This document shows, piece after piece, positions 24,030 through 36,133 of a DNA stretch of 64,000 bases. Source of the stretch: Aphrophora alni (taxonomy: Eukaryota > Arthropoda > Insecta > Hemiptera > Aphrophoridae). Location: NCBI GenBank assembly GCA_963513935.1, contig OY740772.1, forward strand, positions 102,257,340-102,321,339. Direction: 5' to 3'. The position numbers and the translations under genes are program-made. The notes below the pieces were generated by a model. It was not told the DNA's origin. It searched no databases and was given only the letters and a program-made list of their open reading frames with translations. Numbering within the stretch: position 1 is the first letter of the stretch; each line of letters begins with the position of its first letter.

Positions 24030-24640
24030 ATATAAATTTTGTAAAGTAACATATGGAGAAATCAATAAACCATGTTTTATAACAAAATGAACGTAACGAA
24101 ATATGTTTGAATTTATTATGCATTAAAATTCCAATCGCTTGCAGTCTGTAGCTCTAATAATTTACGTTTTTTATAATCGCAAACTCTTAAAAATCATCAA
24201 TTATACCAACTTTGTATTTTCCAAAAGGATAGGAAAAGATTTATTCTCTTCTCCCATTACAGATTGTGTTTTATTACTGACATTAAATCTTCAATTGCTG
24301 AAACGTCTAAACCCGCAGCACATAAATGTTTTTTATTGGATTGTTTGGAAACTAAATTTCTATTACTCTAGTTTACAGATTTTTTCTACACATAAAAGAA
24401 ATTGTATACAAATGAGAATTTGTAAATAAAATAATTTGTAGTATGTTTGTAGATTTACTTAAAACTATATTGCAAGCAAATTATACTGCTATCTAAAAAT
24501 ACATCGATTATCTAAATTAATTTGTTAACATTCAGGTGGTCTCATTAGGTCAGGGAAGGCTCATCCACTCGCTAAGCTAATGTATCGGGCCTAGTCGGTA
24601 TTGTAACAATAAACATATTACATTCTTATTAGAGGCCGAT
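24030..24640. other. Intergenic DNA, no gene seen
   Basis: A 96-codon frame at 24139-24429 has no recognisable domain and is rich in hydrophobic residues typical of AT-rich chance frames. Confidence 0.45.
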
Positions 24641-24649
24641 GTTTTAAAT

Positions 24650-24738
24650 AACATTTTTTCACAATAACATCGTCAGGTGTCATCTTAAAGAAGGATTGGC
24701 AACAATGCTTGTAGATTTTTTTTTTTTTTTTTTTTTTG
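24650..24738 (-). ncRNA. Hammerhead-like relic next to a 22-nt T run
   Basis: On the minus strand, CTGACGA (24670-24676) fits the CUGANGA box and GAAA follows nine bases later (24657-24660). Stem II no longer pairs. A run of about 22 T (24716-24737) lies just beyond, which on the minus strand is an A run upstream. Confidence 0.25.
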
Positions 24739-25185
24739 AGAAGCGGATATAATTATTGAGTATGTTATAAGTTAACCAACACACGTGATATAAATAATAA
24801 ATCTGTTTAACTGGTCGCTATTTTGACATTTTTGTTAGTTTAAAAAAATTAAATAAGGTTTTGTATGAGGTACTCTACACTAAATCTTCTTAAGTAAGTT
24901 TTGGTTTCAGCTACTGTGCTTACTTACAAAGACCAACAACGAAAGTCAGATGTCGTGAAAAAAAATAAAAATTTTCGTTTTTGCTTACACGAAAGATGAA
25001 AATCAGTCAAAATGTAGGTCAGCATTAGTTGCGAAATCCAAAGTTACCCTATACTTCATATATATTGGAGTAGTAACAAATCATATTTAGGTGAATTTTG
25101 TTCTCTTTTTTTATTAAAACGTACTCAGTTTTAAACGTAAATATAACCTAATATAAATCCAACTAATAGAAATAAGTAATTCACA
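24739..25185. other. Intergenic DNA, nothing recognised
   Basis: AT-rich. No gene or repeat recognised. Confidence 0.45.
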
Positions 25186-25187
25186 CT

Positions 25188-25348
25188 TTATAAAAGCTTT
25201 TCCGATAATGCATCCGTTACGCATTACAAAGCAGCATAACCGAGTGATGCTGCATAATGGCTGCAGCTGCTGCTTTGTAGTTCTCAATATGATAGATTGC
25301 ATTTAGCTAGATTGCGGCTTACGTTAGCAATTATTGGTGTCTGCTTTT
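25188..25348 (+). repeat. Dispersed repeat family 3, copy 1
   Basis: It aligns with 34167-34310 in the same orientation: 'gcttttccgata', then a GCAGCAT-rich centre, 'ctgcataatgg', 'ctcaatatgata', and 'ttagcaatt' at the end. The centre is GC-richer than its surroundings. The short minus-strand open frame across it (25114-25302) has no motif. Confidence 0.65.
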
Positions 25349-27718
25349 GAAAGATATCCTTTATGGTATAGAAAGATATTGTATGCAATATAAAGTTTGC
25401 TTTGTTATATATTATGAAATGTTATGCATATAAATCAACAGTGTATATAGAAATAAAACTAGAGAATAGATTTATTTTGAAACAGCTGTGTAACTAAGTG
25501 GAAGTCAAAGCTTATATTTATGACGATAAAATCACAAATACTGTAATATAATCTTATTATAAATTAATAGTAGTTTAACACTGTTACCTGTTTCAAACTT
25601 TACTTTACTTTTTCCAAGATTTATTTTCTCAATCCGACTTTTTCACTAGGTACTACTCTGTAATGGAAACACCCTAACATTATTATTATTATTATAAATA
25701 TATTGTCGAAATCATTTTAGATATTTTCTCCCTCACAAATATAAAAACCAAGTAAAACAAATCAAAATTGAATTATTCTACAGCAAAACGTAATTTTGAT
25801 AGTTATGAGTAAAAACATAGAAATGAAACCTGGCTCACCATCTGTGAAAAAAAAATTATATATTTAAATGAAGGAACTAAGCTTGATTCACTTTTTTCAT
25901 AAGCAGGTCCAAATAATAAATCTTATTTCATTAAAATCCATGTAATGACAGCCTTCAAGGTTAATTTTTATTTTCGAATAAATATTAAACTAAAACTTGA
26001 ACAAAATCAACAGAGCAGATTGCTGTCCTATAGCCAACTTTTGGAGTTTTACCGACAACTGACAAACTGTCATATTTTGAGTGATCACAACCAATTCGTT
26101 TTGTCAGAGTACTTTGAGGCTATACTTGAGCAAAGTATGGTCGAAATCGATTTATTTTGAGAAAATTTTAAGTTTTTTTCTTATGGCAGCTAACCACATT
26201 TTTTACATTGTAGAGCAATGCACATACGACTGGAGCCATAAGGCCATTATTCCCAAAACAACTTATTGAACTCAATTGACATCAAAATAGATTTATTATC
26301 AAAAAGATTGACATCGATTTTTTGACTTACCACATACTTTATCAACGTATTTGAGAAAGAAAAAATACTAAAAATAAAAGAAGCAACGTATTGGCATTAT
26401 TTAAATTACAGCAAGACAATTTACCTATTCCGGTCTACATTGTTAATAAACACAATTAATAAAATGGTTTTAAATAAAAGTATATCTTAACTACAATCCA
26501 TTTTAGATAATTCATTTTGAACTAATATTGAATTACAAATTGAATGCGAAAGAAACATGTGTTTAGATGAAATCTAGGGTACACAGGTGAAATTTGGTGA
26601 TCTATCAAGAAATTTAGATTTAATTTACATTCAGAAAAAAAATTATTAATATGGGCTAATCCAGAAAGGAATTGGATATAGTAATTCTTTTAAACGGGAA
26701 GGAAAAGCTAATTTGCGTGTTTATTTGAGTTTTCTGTTATTTAATTTATAAATATATATAAATACAAATAAACAATCATAACTGTTAAAGCTAAAATTTG
26801 AAAAATTATTAACATATTTCGTAACGGTGCCAATATAATAAAATTACAAAAGACAAATGTACAAAATAACATTTTATGTCCTATAAGTGTTCTAAGGGTA
26901 CTGTTTTATATTAAGTGTTAGAATGAAGATGCCGTCAGTAAAACGGTGTAATAATATGGATTGCTAAGATATATAAAAAGAGAATTACATGTATAACTAT
27001 TTATTTATAAATAAAGTAATCCAAAAGGCTAACATAATTTCTACAAAACTAATGGCACCAACAATTTTAACTTTATTCAATTAATTCCAAATTTAAAAGG
27101 CATTTAAAAAAATTTAAAATCCCAGAGCTTAAAATTGGAGGGAGAATTAAAAAATGAAAACCACCATGCAATAACTTTAATTATTCAGGTCCTTCTACTC
27201 TATGAGTTTAATTAATTGTAGCTGATACAGATCAGTTTGTAATGCTTATGTTTTAATATGTTAATTTATAATGGTGTTATTACTTTGTTCTGTATATTTG
27301 TTGGTTTTGTTTGATTATGACTATGACAATACTATTTGTGTTGATTATGCATAATGTAAATGTGTAATTATATGTATAAATTTTGATGGTGTATGTGTTT
27401 CCATATATTTGTTTTAATTCATTACATTATCGTTGGTTAGATTAGCTTATTGCAACTCTTGCTACACAAACAATATCTGTTCAACAACAATACGAAATAA
27501 ATTTAATTCAATGAAAATCGGTTTTAAAAGCGATTAAATTTAATAAAAGCATTTTTCCAATTGGTTATCAGGGTTAAAAGATGTGGTTGTTCCAGAATGA
27601 TAGTTTCAGGTGGGCTTGTGGTTTGTTTGTGAGTTGGGTGTTTAATTGAAAGCCTGAAAGTAATTTAGTCATATAATATAATAATATAGTTAACTTAAGT
27701 TTCACCTCGAAAGAATAG

Positions 27719-27721
<3 letters not shown>
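25349..27721. other. AT-rich intergenic DNA, no gene seen
   Basis: Short frames at 25945-26160 and 26081-26269 overlap each other and lack motifs. An (ATT)n run of about 17 bp lies near 25680. Confidence 0.5.

Positions 27722-27768
<47 letters not shown>
27722..27768. repeat. (TA)n microsatellite, ~47 bp
   Basis: Uninterrupted alternating AT. Confidence 0.95.
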
Positions 27769-27772
<4 letters not shown>

Positions 27773-28371
27773 CAAATCATGTATATAAATATATAATTGT
27801 TATGCAAATGTTGTGAAATTAATAATCAGCATGTTTTATTTTAACTCCCAATTATCTGTTTTGAAATGATAAAAACTTTATACATATAAAGTGTTCTAAT
27901 TTCTAATAAATATTTTTTACAAAATTTAAGTATTAAGTTCTGTGGAATAAAATGTAGATGGTGAAAAAAAAATAGTTAAATTTATTTGTTAAAAAATAAA
28001 ATGTTATGATAAAAATATATTTGTAACGTAAAAAAAAAAAAATAAAGTGTGTAGCATTTCACCCCGTTTTGTAGATGTATGATCATTTACACGGATACAA
28101 AGTCAATAACCACAAGATAGGTTTGAATAATTTATCCCTCAGCCAGCACACAAAAGCTCTCTTTCACCATAAATAATTCATTGCTAATTCTATCGGTGAC
28201 ACATGGCTCTTCATGGAATTGCATTTCACTGTATCAGCTAAACAGTTTTTTTTTATTATTAATACAGTATTGCACAATTAATTATTAGTGTGTAATAAAA
28301 TATAAATCATTGAAATTCACCAGGTAAACATATAATTTTTATGTTTTAATTATTTTGTTTAAAAATATTAC
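27769..28371. other. Intergenic DNA, nothing recognised
   Basis: AT-rich with several A/T homopolymer runs. Confidence 0.45.
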
Positions 28372-28960
28372 ATGAATCTAAAGTTATTTCAGTATATGGC
28401 TCGTTTTATAAATACACTTTTGCAATACAACTACAGTTTTGTAATGACCGTATTCATCACTAGAGTCTTCCCCCTAACTTTACTTAAGTGTACGATGAGT
28501 TGCCTGTCATTAGTTGTAAGGCGCTGCGCCGACGGGTATTTTACAAGGCGCAACACCATTTCTCTCTCAGTAGCAAGGGTGTGCGTAGCCCAGAGTGCGT
28601 GCGTCGTTCGTAGTTATGACTTCGGTTTCATCTGTAAGCTTTTTATACCAATTTGGAACACCTCCACCCAGATGAGTGGCTAGTATTTTTTGGGAAAGGT
28701 CCGACGATCTTCGGGGTTTTGGCCTTTGCAATCCTTCTTTATTAAATTAATATTGATTATTGATACCGAAATGGTAAATTATGCTTTTGGTCTAACCACC
28801 TGTGTAATCCCAATTGGTCTTTCTCTAATTCCGCGCAAGGTAAATTATTAACAACAAATTAAGTTAATTTAGCTTTCGTCAAAAATGCCTGGTCAGGTGA
28901 CCCGCGATATAGGAGCAAGATATGGCATGCCAAGCTAGGAGGTTGAATAATGGGAATATT
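28372..28960. other. GC-richer unassigned patch
   Basis: Base composition rises between about 28490 and 28740, with an inverted motif 'ggcgctgcgcc' near 28521. The 103-codon + frame (28372-28683) has no recognisable domain. This could be an old repeat. Confidence 0.3.
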
Positions 28961-29560
28961 GTCGATCATACAAAAAACTTAAAGTCAAATCAATTACACA
29001 TCCTAAGCAGCTAATCCCAATAAAAACTTTGCCTTTCGGTTGCAGTTTTTTTTTTAATCTGAAAAATATTCGTTCTTATAGTATCAGCGATATTCAATAC
29101 TAAAGGATTTTTTAGTAATTTCCTATGAAATAGCCAATTACAAGAGTTAGATCTTGCCTTTCCCAGTTTCCTCTGTAGGTACAAGTTCCTAAATAAAACC
29201 TGCTCGTTTTATTCTCAAGAAAATTGATTGAAGAGTTGACAGTTATAAATAAAAACCAACATTGATGGCTGTTATTTAAGGACGAATTTCGAAAATTTTC
29301 TAAACCAATATTTGTAAAATGTTACGAAAAAAATTATACAAATTGTGCGCAAAAATAACAATAAAAATAGTTTCGTGTTTAATTAGAAAAAATAATTAAA
29401 ACGACTCAATTGTCGTGACTTGATTGAAGAGAATTATTTGGAAACTTTTCGTTGAGGATCTTACACGATAGCGGCAAAAAAAAGTGAGATAGGAACATAA
29501 AATATGGTAGAGGCAACGATGATGTGTTCAAATAGAGCACTATTTAATATTCAGAAATAT
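28961..29560. other. Intergenic DNA, nothing recognised
   Basis: AT-rich. No open frame of note. Confidence 0.45.
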
Positions 29561-29561
29561 C

Positions 29562-29725
29562 TAATTGAAAATGTCAAAATGGCGCACTTTTTATACAGTT
29601 TTCTATTCATATATATCATGTGTTATTCAATTTATACAACAATAAAATAGAGACAAATTATCAGATTTTAGTTCTGCAATCGACCTCGCCTCCACACTAT
29701 GACAAAAGAACGAAGTTATTAGCAA
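29562..29725 (+). repeat. Dispersed repeat family 2 copy
   Basis: Shares 'aaaatggcgcac', 'catgtgttattcaattta', 'cagattttagttctgc' and 'cctccacactatgac' with the equivalent positions at 50.15, 53.16 and 62.92 kb. Function unknown. A decayed non-autonomous element is the simplest reading. Confidence 0.55.
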
Positions 29726-30025
29726 AAATGTAATTTTTAACCATGAGTTTACAAGCAAATTTTATTATTTTTGAGTGGTTACGTCATCCAACATCACGGA
29801 AAGGTTGATGTTTTTATTATGTAATAACTTTTCCAAAGCTGTCTAACAATAGTAAAATAAAAATATTTAAAAATTTTAGAATGTCATAAAGTTGATCTGT
29901 TTATTCTATGATGGGGCTTATAACTATTATGAAGTGTCCCGTATAGTTTCACATTCCCAAATTTAATCGATAGACACATTGAGCTGTAACTGATTCATTC
30001 CAATTTAAATAGCAATCTTAAACAC
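29726..30025. other. Intergenic DNA, nothing recognised
   Basis: AT-rich sequence following the family 2 copy. Confidence 0.4.
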
Positions 30026-30027
30026 CA

Positions 30028-30068
30028 AGAACACCACGTTTCGATGATTACTTCGTCATCTTCAGTGC
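30028..30068 (-). ncRNA. Hammerhead-like relic
   Basis: On the minus strand, CTGAAGA (30059-30065) is followed by a hairpin with a 5-bp stem GATGA/TCATC and then GAAACGTGGTG. The box order and the GAAACGT end match PLE-associated hammerheads. The best stem uses two bases of the CUGANGA box, so catalysis is doubtful. Confidence 0.4.
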
Positions 30069-32614
30069 CATTTGCGATCAAACTAGTTTTATATGGTTGT
30101 TAGTATTATAAATCCCAAATAATATAATGTAATTTAAGTAATGGTATTACTTGCTTTCATCAGATAAGGCTGCCGGATTTCGGCACTGTGGAATTTAAAA
30201 TAAAATATTTCTGCTGGTGATTCGTTATGCCATATTCATTTCTTATCATATTGCCTCCCTCGTTGATTTATCATCTATTGAACGGCAATTCCATCTCTAC
30301 TTTCAGTATTCTAATAAATTAAATATAAATTAATGTATATCGAGATTTTATCTCAATTTAGTGACCAACAGAATTTTCCCAAACGTATTTATTAATGAGT
30401 TTGTTTTATTGTAAATATTGCAAATTAATATCAGTTAATTAATGAATTTCCATAATAAAAAGAATTCCAAATATTTGTCTTCTTTTCATATGATTGTTAT
30501 GACTCTTTGCTCCCGTTGTCAAAATTTAGGTAAAATTTAAAGTTTTAAAAAATTGTTGATAGGTCGTTTACAACCATATCAAACTAAATAGCTAAGACAA
30601 CACACAAAACAAATCTGATGTTGTTTATATGGTTTAATATTTGCCATCATTATGTTTATATAAACTAATAGACAACGTGTCCAGAGTATAAATAAATTCT
30701 TTGTTATCAAATGTAAAAATAGAATATAAAAGAGAAGGAAAAAGGAAATCACCAACACAGCCTAGTAACCCAGAGAGATATTAGAAAATAATCACAACAA
30801 ACAGAAATAATCTCACACCTTAAAATATATAAATGTATTTAATTATATCAGATGTGATGTAATTTATTTTTATGTTGTGAGAACATATATAGATAATTTA
30901 TTCCAGCATATTTGAAGTATCTAAAAACCAATTTAAATCTATTTGAGAATCCAAGTTAAAACATACATACATTATACTCTACTTTTAGATTGTGGGTTAA
31001 TTTTAATTGATTCGTGGAACCAAACTATTTCATTTTCATTAAAGTAGATTAATTTGATTGCATTTTATTCAGATATTTAGAAATGTTAATGAATTGAATC
31101 TATTTTTGAAATAAAAAGAGTGAAACAGGAAAATATATTAAAATATTAATAATAGAATTCTATTATTATGTCAGTTTTAATGAGAACTTTTTTTTTCTAT
31201 AACACTAATGTTGAAGTTTTGTTTTATTAATGTAAATAAAGTAAAATCTGCGACGAGTTCTTTAATTAAGACGACTGTTTTATATTTTACAAACGTTCGC
31301 AGACAATCGGCCTTTAAGTGACAGCTTCAGGCGAGGTTTGGGTTTCTTAACATTTACGTCACGCCCATTTCACGCTTTGAAAACAATTCATTATTGTTCG
31401 AACGGAAGATATTAGACGGTTTAGAGTTTATGAAATCATAACTTATAATTTAAAAATCAAATATCAGTTACATTAACGTTAAACTATTTCTGATTGAAAA
31501 ATTTGTATACAAATCTCAACAAATCTAAACTAATTGTAAACAAATTCAATTGTATGTAATTGGTGTTGTATATGTAAATTAATCAGAAGTATTTTATCCA
31601 TACTGGGCTAGTAATGCATATTAAAAGGTTTGTTCTATTGTATGTCCGTTTAAAAACATATTGTAAGGTAAAAAAATATCTGTCTGTCATAACCTAATTA
31701 CTAATATTCTAGGTTAACGTGAGGTAAAATGTCACATCAACACCTCCATGAACGATCATAATACTATGCTTATGATTTAAGTAGTTTGGTGATATTAAAT
31801 TTTATATGTTAAAATCATTTCTTTTAATATCCTTCTCCAAATCCGGATATTTTCCGGATCATCCGGATTTCAATTTTAATATGCAAGTATAATACGAGTA
31901 AAAAGGCAGGGCTATTTTTTGTTAAAAGAATCAATTGTTACATAATGAGCACCTGATAATTACAGAATGTGAAGATAAAACTATCGATCCTCTGATAAAT
32001 TCGGTTTTTTCACATTTATTTTTACCGGGGTGAAATGAAAAACTCAAACGATTTCCATACATTGTAGGAGTGAAAAACGGTAATTACATATTACATTTGG
32101 AATATGTACTATGCTATTATACTCAACACAGTGTTCGACAACATGTCAAGAAATGTTTAGAGATTGTCCGGGATTACTTTTAACATTACTGCAAGTTAAT
32201 GAAAGGAAATTCCCAAAAACAATTAAGCCTGTATAGTTATGTTTATTCATCCCTTGTGTACATTTCAAAAGCACTGCTATCATCTTCATTACGTACAATA
32301 CACACAGCAGTTCTATTGAAATGTGCATAAAGCAGAATAAACATAATTTTACTGTCTTTGTGTTTTTATTGTAGTTTTGGAGAATTTTCATTCATTATTA
32401 TATTCACAACAGTGTTCTTGTGATTCATATTACTCTAAGTTGTTTACACTAATTCTGTAATTATGATTCAGATAATTTTATTTCGTTATTATTATTATTT
32501 TTTTGTTAGCCTCTATTATAAGATATTTAAATTGAAAAAAAAAAGGTTAAATCCAATAACTAGAAACAAAAAATAACAATAAAAGTTCTAAACGTTTCTA
32601 TTTTTCTACAATGT
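30069..32614. other. AT-rich intergenic DNA, no gene seen
   Basis: No motif-bearing frame. The 81-codon minus frame at 32146-32391 is unconvincing. Confidence 0.5.
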
Positions 32615-32775
32615 GTGCTCTTCAAGTGAGTAAAATCGTAGTGGGTACGACGGGTGCAATCCCGAAGTAACCTAGCTCGATCTACCTATTTCTCCATGTA
32701 GTCTTGAGATAGATCCTATTTTTCAACTTTTCTATGATCAACTTTTATTTCCTTCCAACATTAATGCGATTAGAA
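32615..32775 (-). repeat. Dispersed repeat family 1 (SINE-like) copy
   Basis: Minus strand: 'gttgatcatagaaaagttga', 'ggatctatctcaagactaca', 'ggtagatcgagctaggttac', 'gggattgcacccgtcgtacc' and 'actacgattttactcac'. The central and 3' parts are well preserved. Confidence 0.75.
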
Positions 32776-33671
32776 AATTCAAGGTCTATCAAATTCTATA
32801 CTGTGCTATTTCCATGTAAGGAGATTATAAGTGCAATTTGGGTCACTTTACAATTAATATACTTTAATCCGCCAATTTGAATATTTTTTTTAGTCAAAAA
32901 TTACTCCACTTTCGAAAGTATAAATTAATTCCAATTATCAAACATAATGTTCATTTTTTAACAAAAATTATTTAAATTCCTTGTTAAATATATTATGTTA
33001 CTGATATGGATATTGCATCATTATAAAATAATATTTAAAGTAAGTACTTTTACAATAATTGTTAATGTGTACATGTAACGTAGTTAATAGGGAGAGAAAT
33101 ATAAGCTTAAAATTGATTTTATAGTTAAAAGTATAAAATTTAAAAACGGATTGCAAATGTTTAAAAATTGGAAAGAAATTGAACGGTTTGAAAGAAAAAC
33201 TTAATATTACTTCTTAAATATTTGTTTTATCCTAAAATAATCAAGATAATGTCACAGTATTATTTATTAAAACAGCAAAATATCTTGTATTCGTTTTCTC
33301 AAGTTATATTTCCAAAATTATAGATGAAATTAATCGCTTTTTAAAAATAATGTCATATAAAACTAGTCTTGTATAATTAGAAATTTCATCGGATATGTTA
33401 AAAAATATTATCTGAATATATGCATAAGATTCGGAATCATTATTTTAAACCATTTTTTTAAAAATTAGATTTGTTTTGTTGAAAATACTAGAACGGACAC
33501 AAAAGCGATAGACCAGGTTTGATGCTTTTTAGAACACTTTAATTATTTAGACTACCTAAAACCATCCAACATATTAAAATAGGTTATTAGGAAAAGTTGT
33601 AATTTGCTACTTTGACAATTTAAAAAAAAAAAAAAAAATTATAACAACTTTACCTCGTAATTTCATTTCTA
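32776..33671. other. Intergenic DNA, nothing recognised
   Basis: AT-rich, with an A run of about 17 nt near 33622. Confidence 0.45.
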
Positions 33672-33872
33672 GCAATCCCTCACCGGCTTATTTTATTGAG
33701 TACGAGCTTGTTTATATTGAGGAATCAAAGTTGGATCAGTAGCCATTTTCAAGTAGTCATCCTTATATCCGGACTCTCTTTACCAAATCTTGATCTTTTC
33801 CGACTCTGACGCAATGAGAGTACTCGATTTTTTTTAAGATAATGGCGATCGAGAGCCTCTAAACAACAAGAA
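33672..33872 (-). repeat. Dispersed repeat family 1 (SINE-like), near full copy
   Basis: Minus strand: the head 'gaggctctcgatcgccatta' and a linker, 'cagagtcggaaaagatcaag' and 'atttggtaaagagag', then 'gatgactacttgaaaatggc' and 'gatccaactttgattcctc', with the tail 'cggtgagggattgc'. It shows the full order of the family from head box to GAGGG(T/A)TTGC tail. Confidence 0.75.
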
Positions 33873-34166
33873 AAAAATACTCTATTAAAATAATAACACT
33901 TATCCCACATTTTAAAGCATTTCGTACCTGTATAAATTACACGTATAACAATGATAGTTCACAAATAACAAAACCTACCATGTTCATTCTTCATTATAAT
34001 TTATGTACAAATTTTGTCGTAAAAAGAATTTTTAAAAGTAAAAATATCTTAATTTAAACACCGAAAAAGTTTTGAAAAAATCGAGACTAAATAATGTATT
34101 TTAGAACAATGCCTGTGTACATGAAACAGTAGTTTAGTTTAAGTATTATGGACGCGATATACGATT
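33873..34166. other. Intergenic DNA, nothing recognised
   Basis: AT-rich. No feature. Confidence 0.4.
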
Positions 34167-34310
34167 AATAATTTATAAATGCTTTTCCGATATTGGATCT
34201 GTTAGAGCAGCATCTGCGGTGTTACTGCATAATGGTTGCACCTGTTGTCATGCAACTCACAATATGATAAATTACTTTCATGGAGTTGTCTGTTTACATT
34301 AGCAATTGCT
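34167..34310 (+). repeat. Dispersed repeat family 3, copy 2
   Basis: Direct-orientation match to 25188-25348, with 'gcttttccgata', 'actgcataatgg', 'caatatgata' and 'acattagcaatt' in the same order and spacing. Confidence 0.65.
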
Positions 34311-36093
34311 TTATTAAATTAGGAATAACGTTTATTAGACATGTGAAGGGGTTGAAAATAATTTGATTGGATAGATCAGTGATGTGATAATAGAATGTTT
34401 TGTACATATAAGGATGTTACTTTTTAAAAAGCAAACGAGGAGTGTAATTAAAAATATGACATAACAATAATTATCGTATGTTTTTGTTATAAAAAGGTAA
34501 TAAAGTATTGCAAAACAGATGTTCAATAAGTACAACTGCGTTAAAGCATAGTTGAGTTCTTTTATCGCATTTTTTTTTTTTGGTATTTAAAAAAATGACT
34601 TTCTTGATTCCTTGGAGAGAGACAAGAAGAAGTAGTTGGAAATAATTTTCTTGCAATAATTATTCCCCGACCACACTCCTTTAAAACAACAATTGTTGTG
34701 TTCAGTGTATGACATGTTGATACCAACAATAGCTTCAATTTAATTCGTTCAGAGCAACAAATTTATCCAGGAATTATTAGCGTAGCACTGAATTTAGAGT
34801 AGTTTTGAGAAGTTTTAACCAACAATACGGTTGCGAGAGAGCGTGTAGATCTTTTGTTCAAGATCTAGATTGTTGATGTGAGAGTTGTTAGTCCTTTAAA
34901 TGTTACTACATTTAATGTTGACAGTAATTCAAGTGAAACCATATTTAGGTTGTGTAAAACATATTGTCTTAAGTTTTAACACTCTCTGATAAATCATTGA
35001 AGCCATTGGCGTTATCGTGGTTTATATTTATCAGACGGGTAAGTTTTATGTGACTTATGGTTTCTTTAAATCTTCATACAAAGGAACATAATCATTTTGA
35101 AAGCGTTTGAAAGACAAATTTTCGTGTATTGTTTCAGTTTCCTTTTATATTTCTTCGGTAAGAGTTGTAAACTCAACCTCACACCTTGAAAGCATTCTTC
35201 ATTAATGTCGTGTTCTGACATGTTTCGGTCTTTCAGAAAACCTGTATCCTCAGTCACAGTTTTTAATTTCAGTCGATGTACGGATTTGCTAGGTGTACTT
35301 ACATCAGGGAACTTCCTGCGAGTTTCTCGCTGATGCAGGATGTATGATTTTTAAAAATATTGTTTTTAATCTTTGATCACGCTAAAACCGTGGTTCTGTC
35401 CTTTCTCCAGAATTATAAACGTAATAAATGTTAAATTTAGGCTCGTATAGGTGCTTGCAAAAAAAGTATTTTTAAAACTGCAGTGCTAAACCTAGAAAAA
35501 CGCTAAAAACTTCGAAAACTGTGACTGACATTTGAACAAAATTTAAACTTTTTTTTTCATCTGATCTTACAACTACGAAGAGGCGCAGAAATATTAACGA
35601 AACAGTTAACTGTGCCCCTATTCTTATTCAATTAGTTACAAACAAAGTAAACATGTTACAGATCTAAACACTAATTTAAGAAACTTTATTGGCATTGTTT
35701 ACAACCAATGTCTTATTGTTCTTGAGGATATTTTTTCTCCGTGTCAGGTAAAACATACCTGCAGTTTAGAATTTTACTACTTTCACGAGAGGCAGGAACC
35801 GTTTTTGCCAAACATAATACCCGCGAAAACTATCTTCTGAAACGGTTCAACTACCCTAAGCAGTTTCACATTTTCGATACTTTTCAGGGCTAACTGAAGG
35901 AAGGAATCAAGGTTGCCAACTTATTTACTTTAATTGTCCTTAAATATTGATATTAAAGTATTTTATTGAAACACCAGTACATCCGATAATGTCTTTAATA
36001 TACAACACTACATCAGTTTCTTTTTAAAGAAATATTACGATGAAAGTTAAATTATACCATGATTTAAAAGTAAGTTTAATCATATACAATAGG
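34311..36093. other. Intergenic DNA, no gene seen
   Basis: Short minus frames at 34335-34535, 34471-34656 and 35066-35257 have no motif. Composition is close to background. Confidence 0.45.

Positions 36094-36131
<38 letters not shown>
36094..36131. repeat. (TA)n microsatellite, 38 bp
   Basis: Uninterrupted alternating TA. It borders the GC-richer block to the right. Confidence 0.95.

Positions 36132-36133
<2 letters not shown>

Noticed and set aside
28372..28683. 103-codon frame over a GC-richer patch
   Set aside because: No domain recognised and nothing to support transcription.
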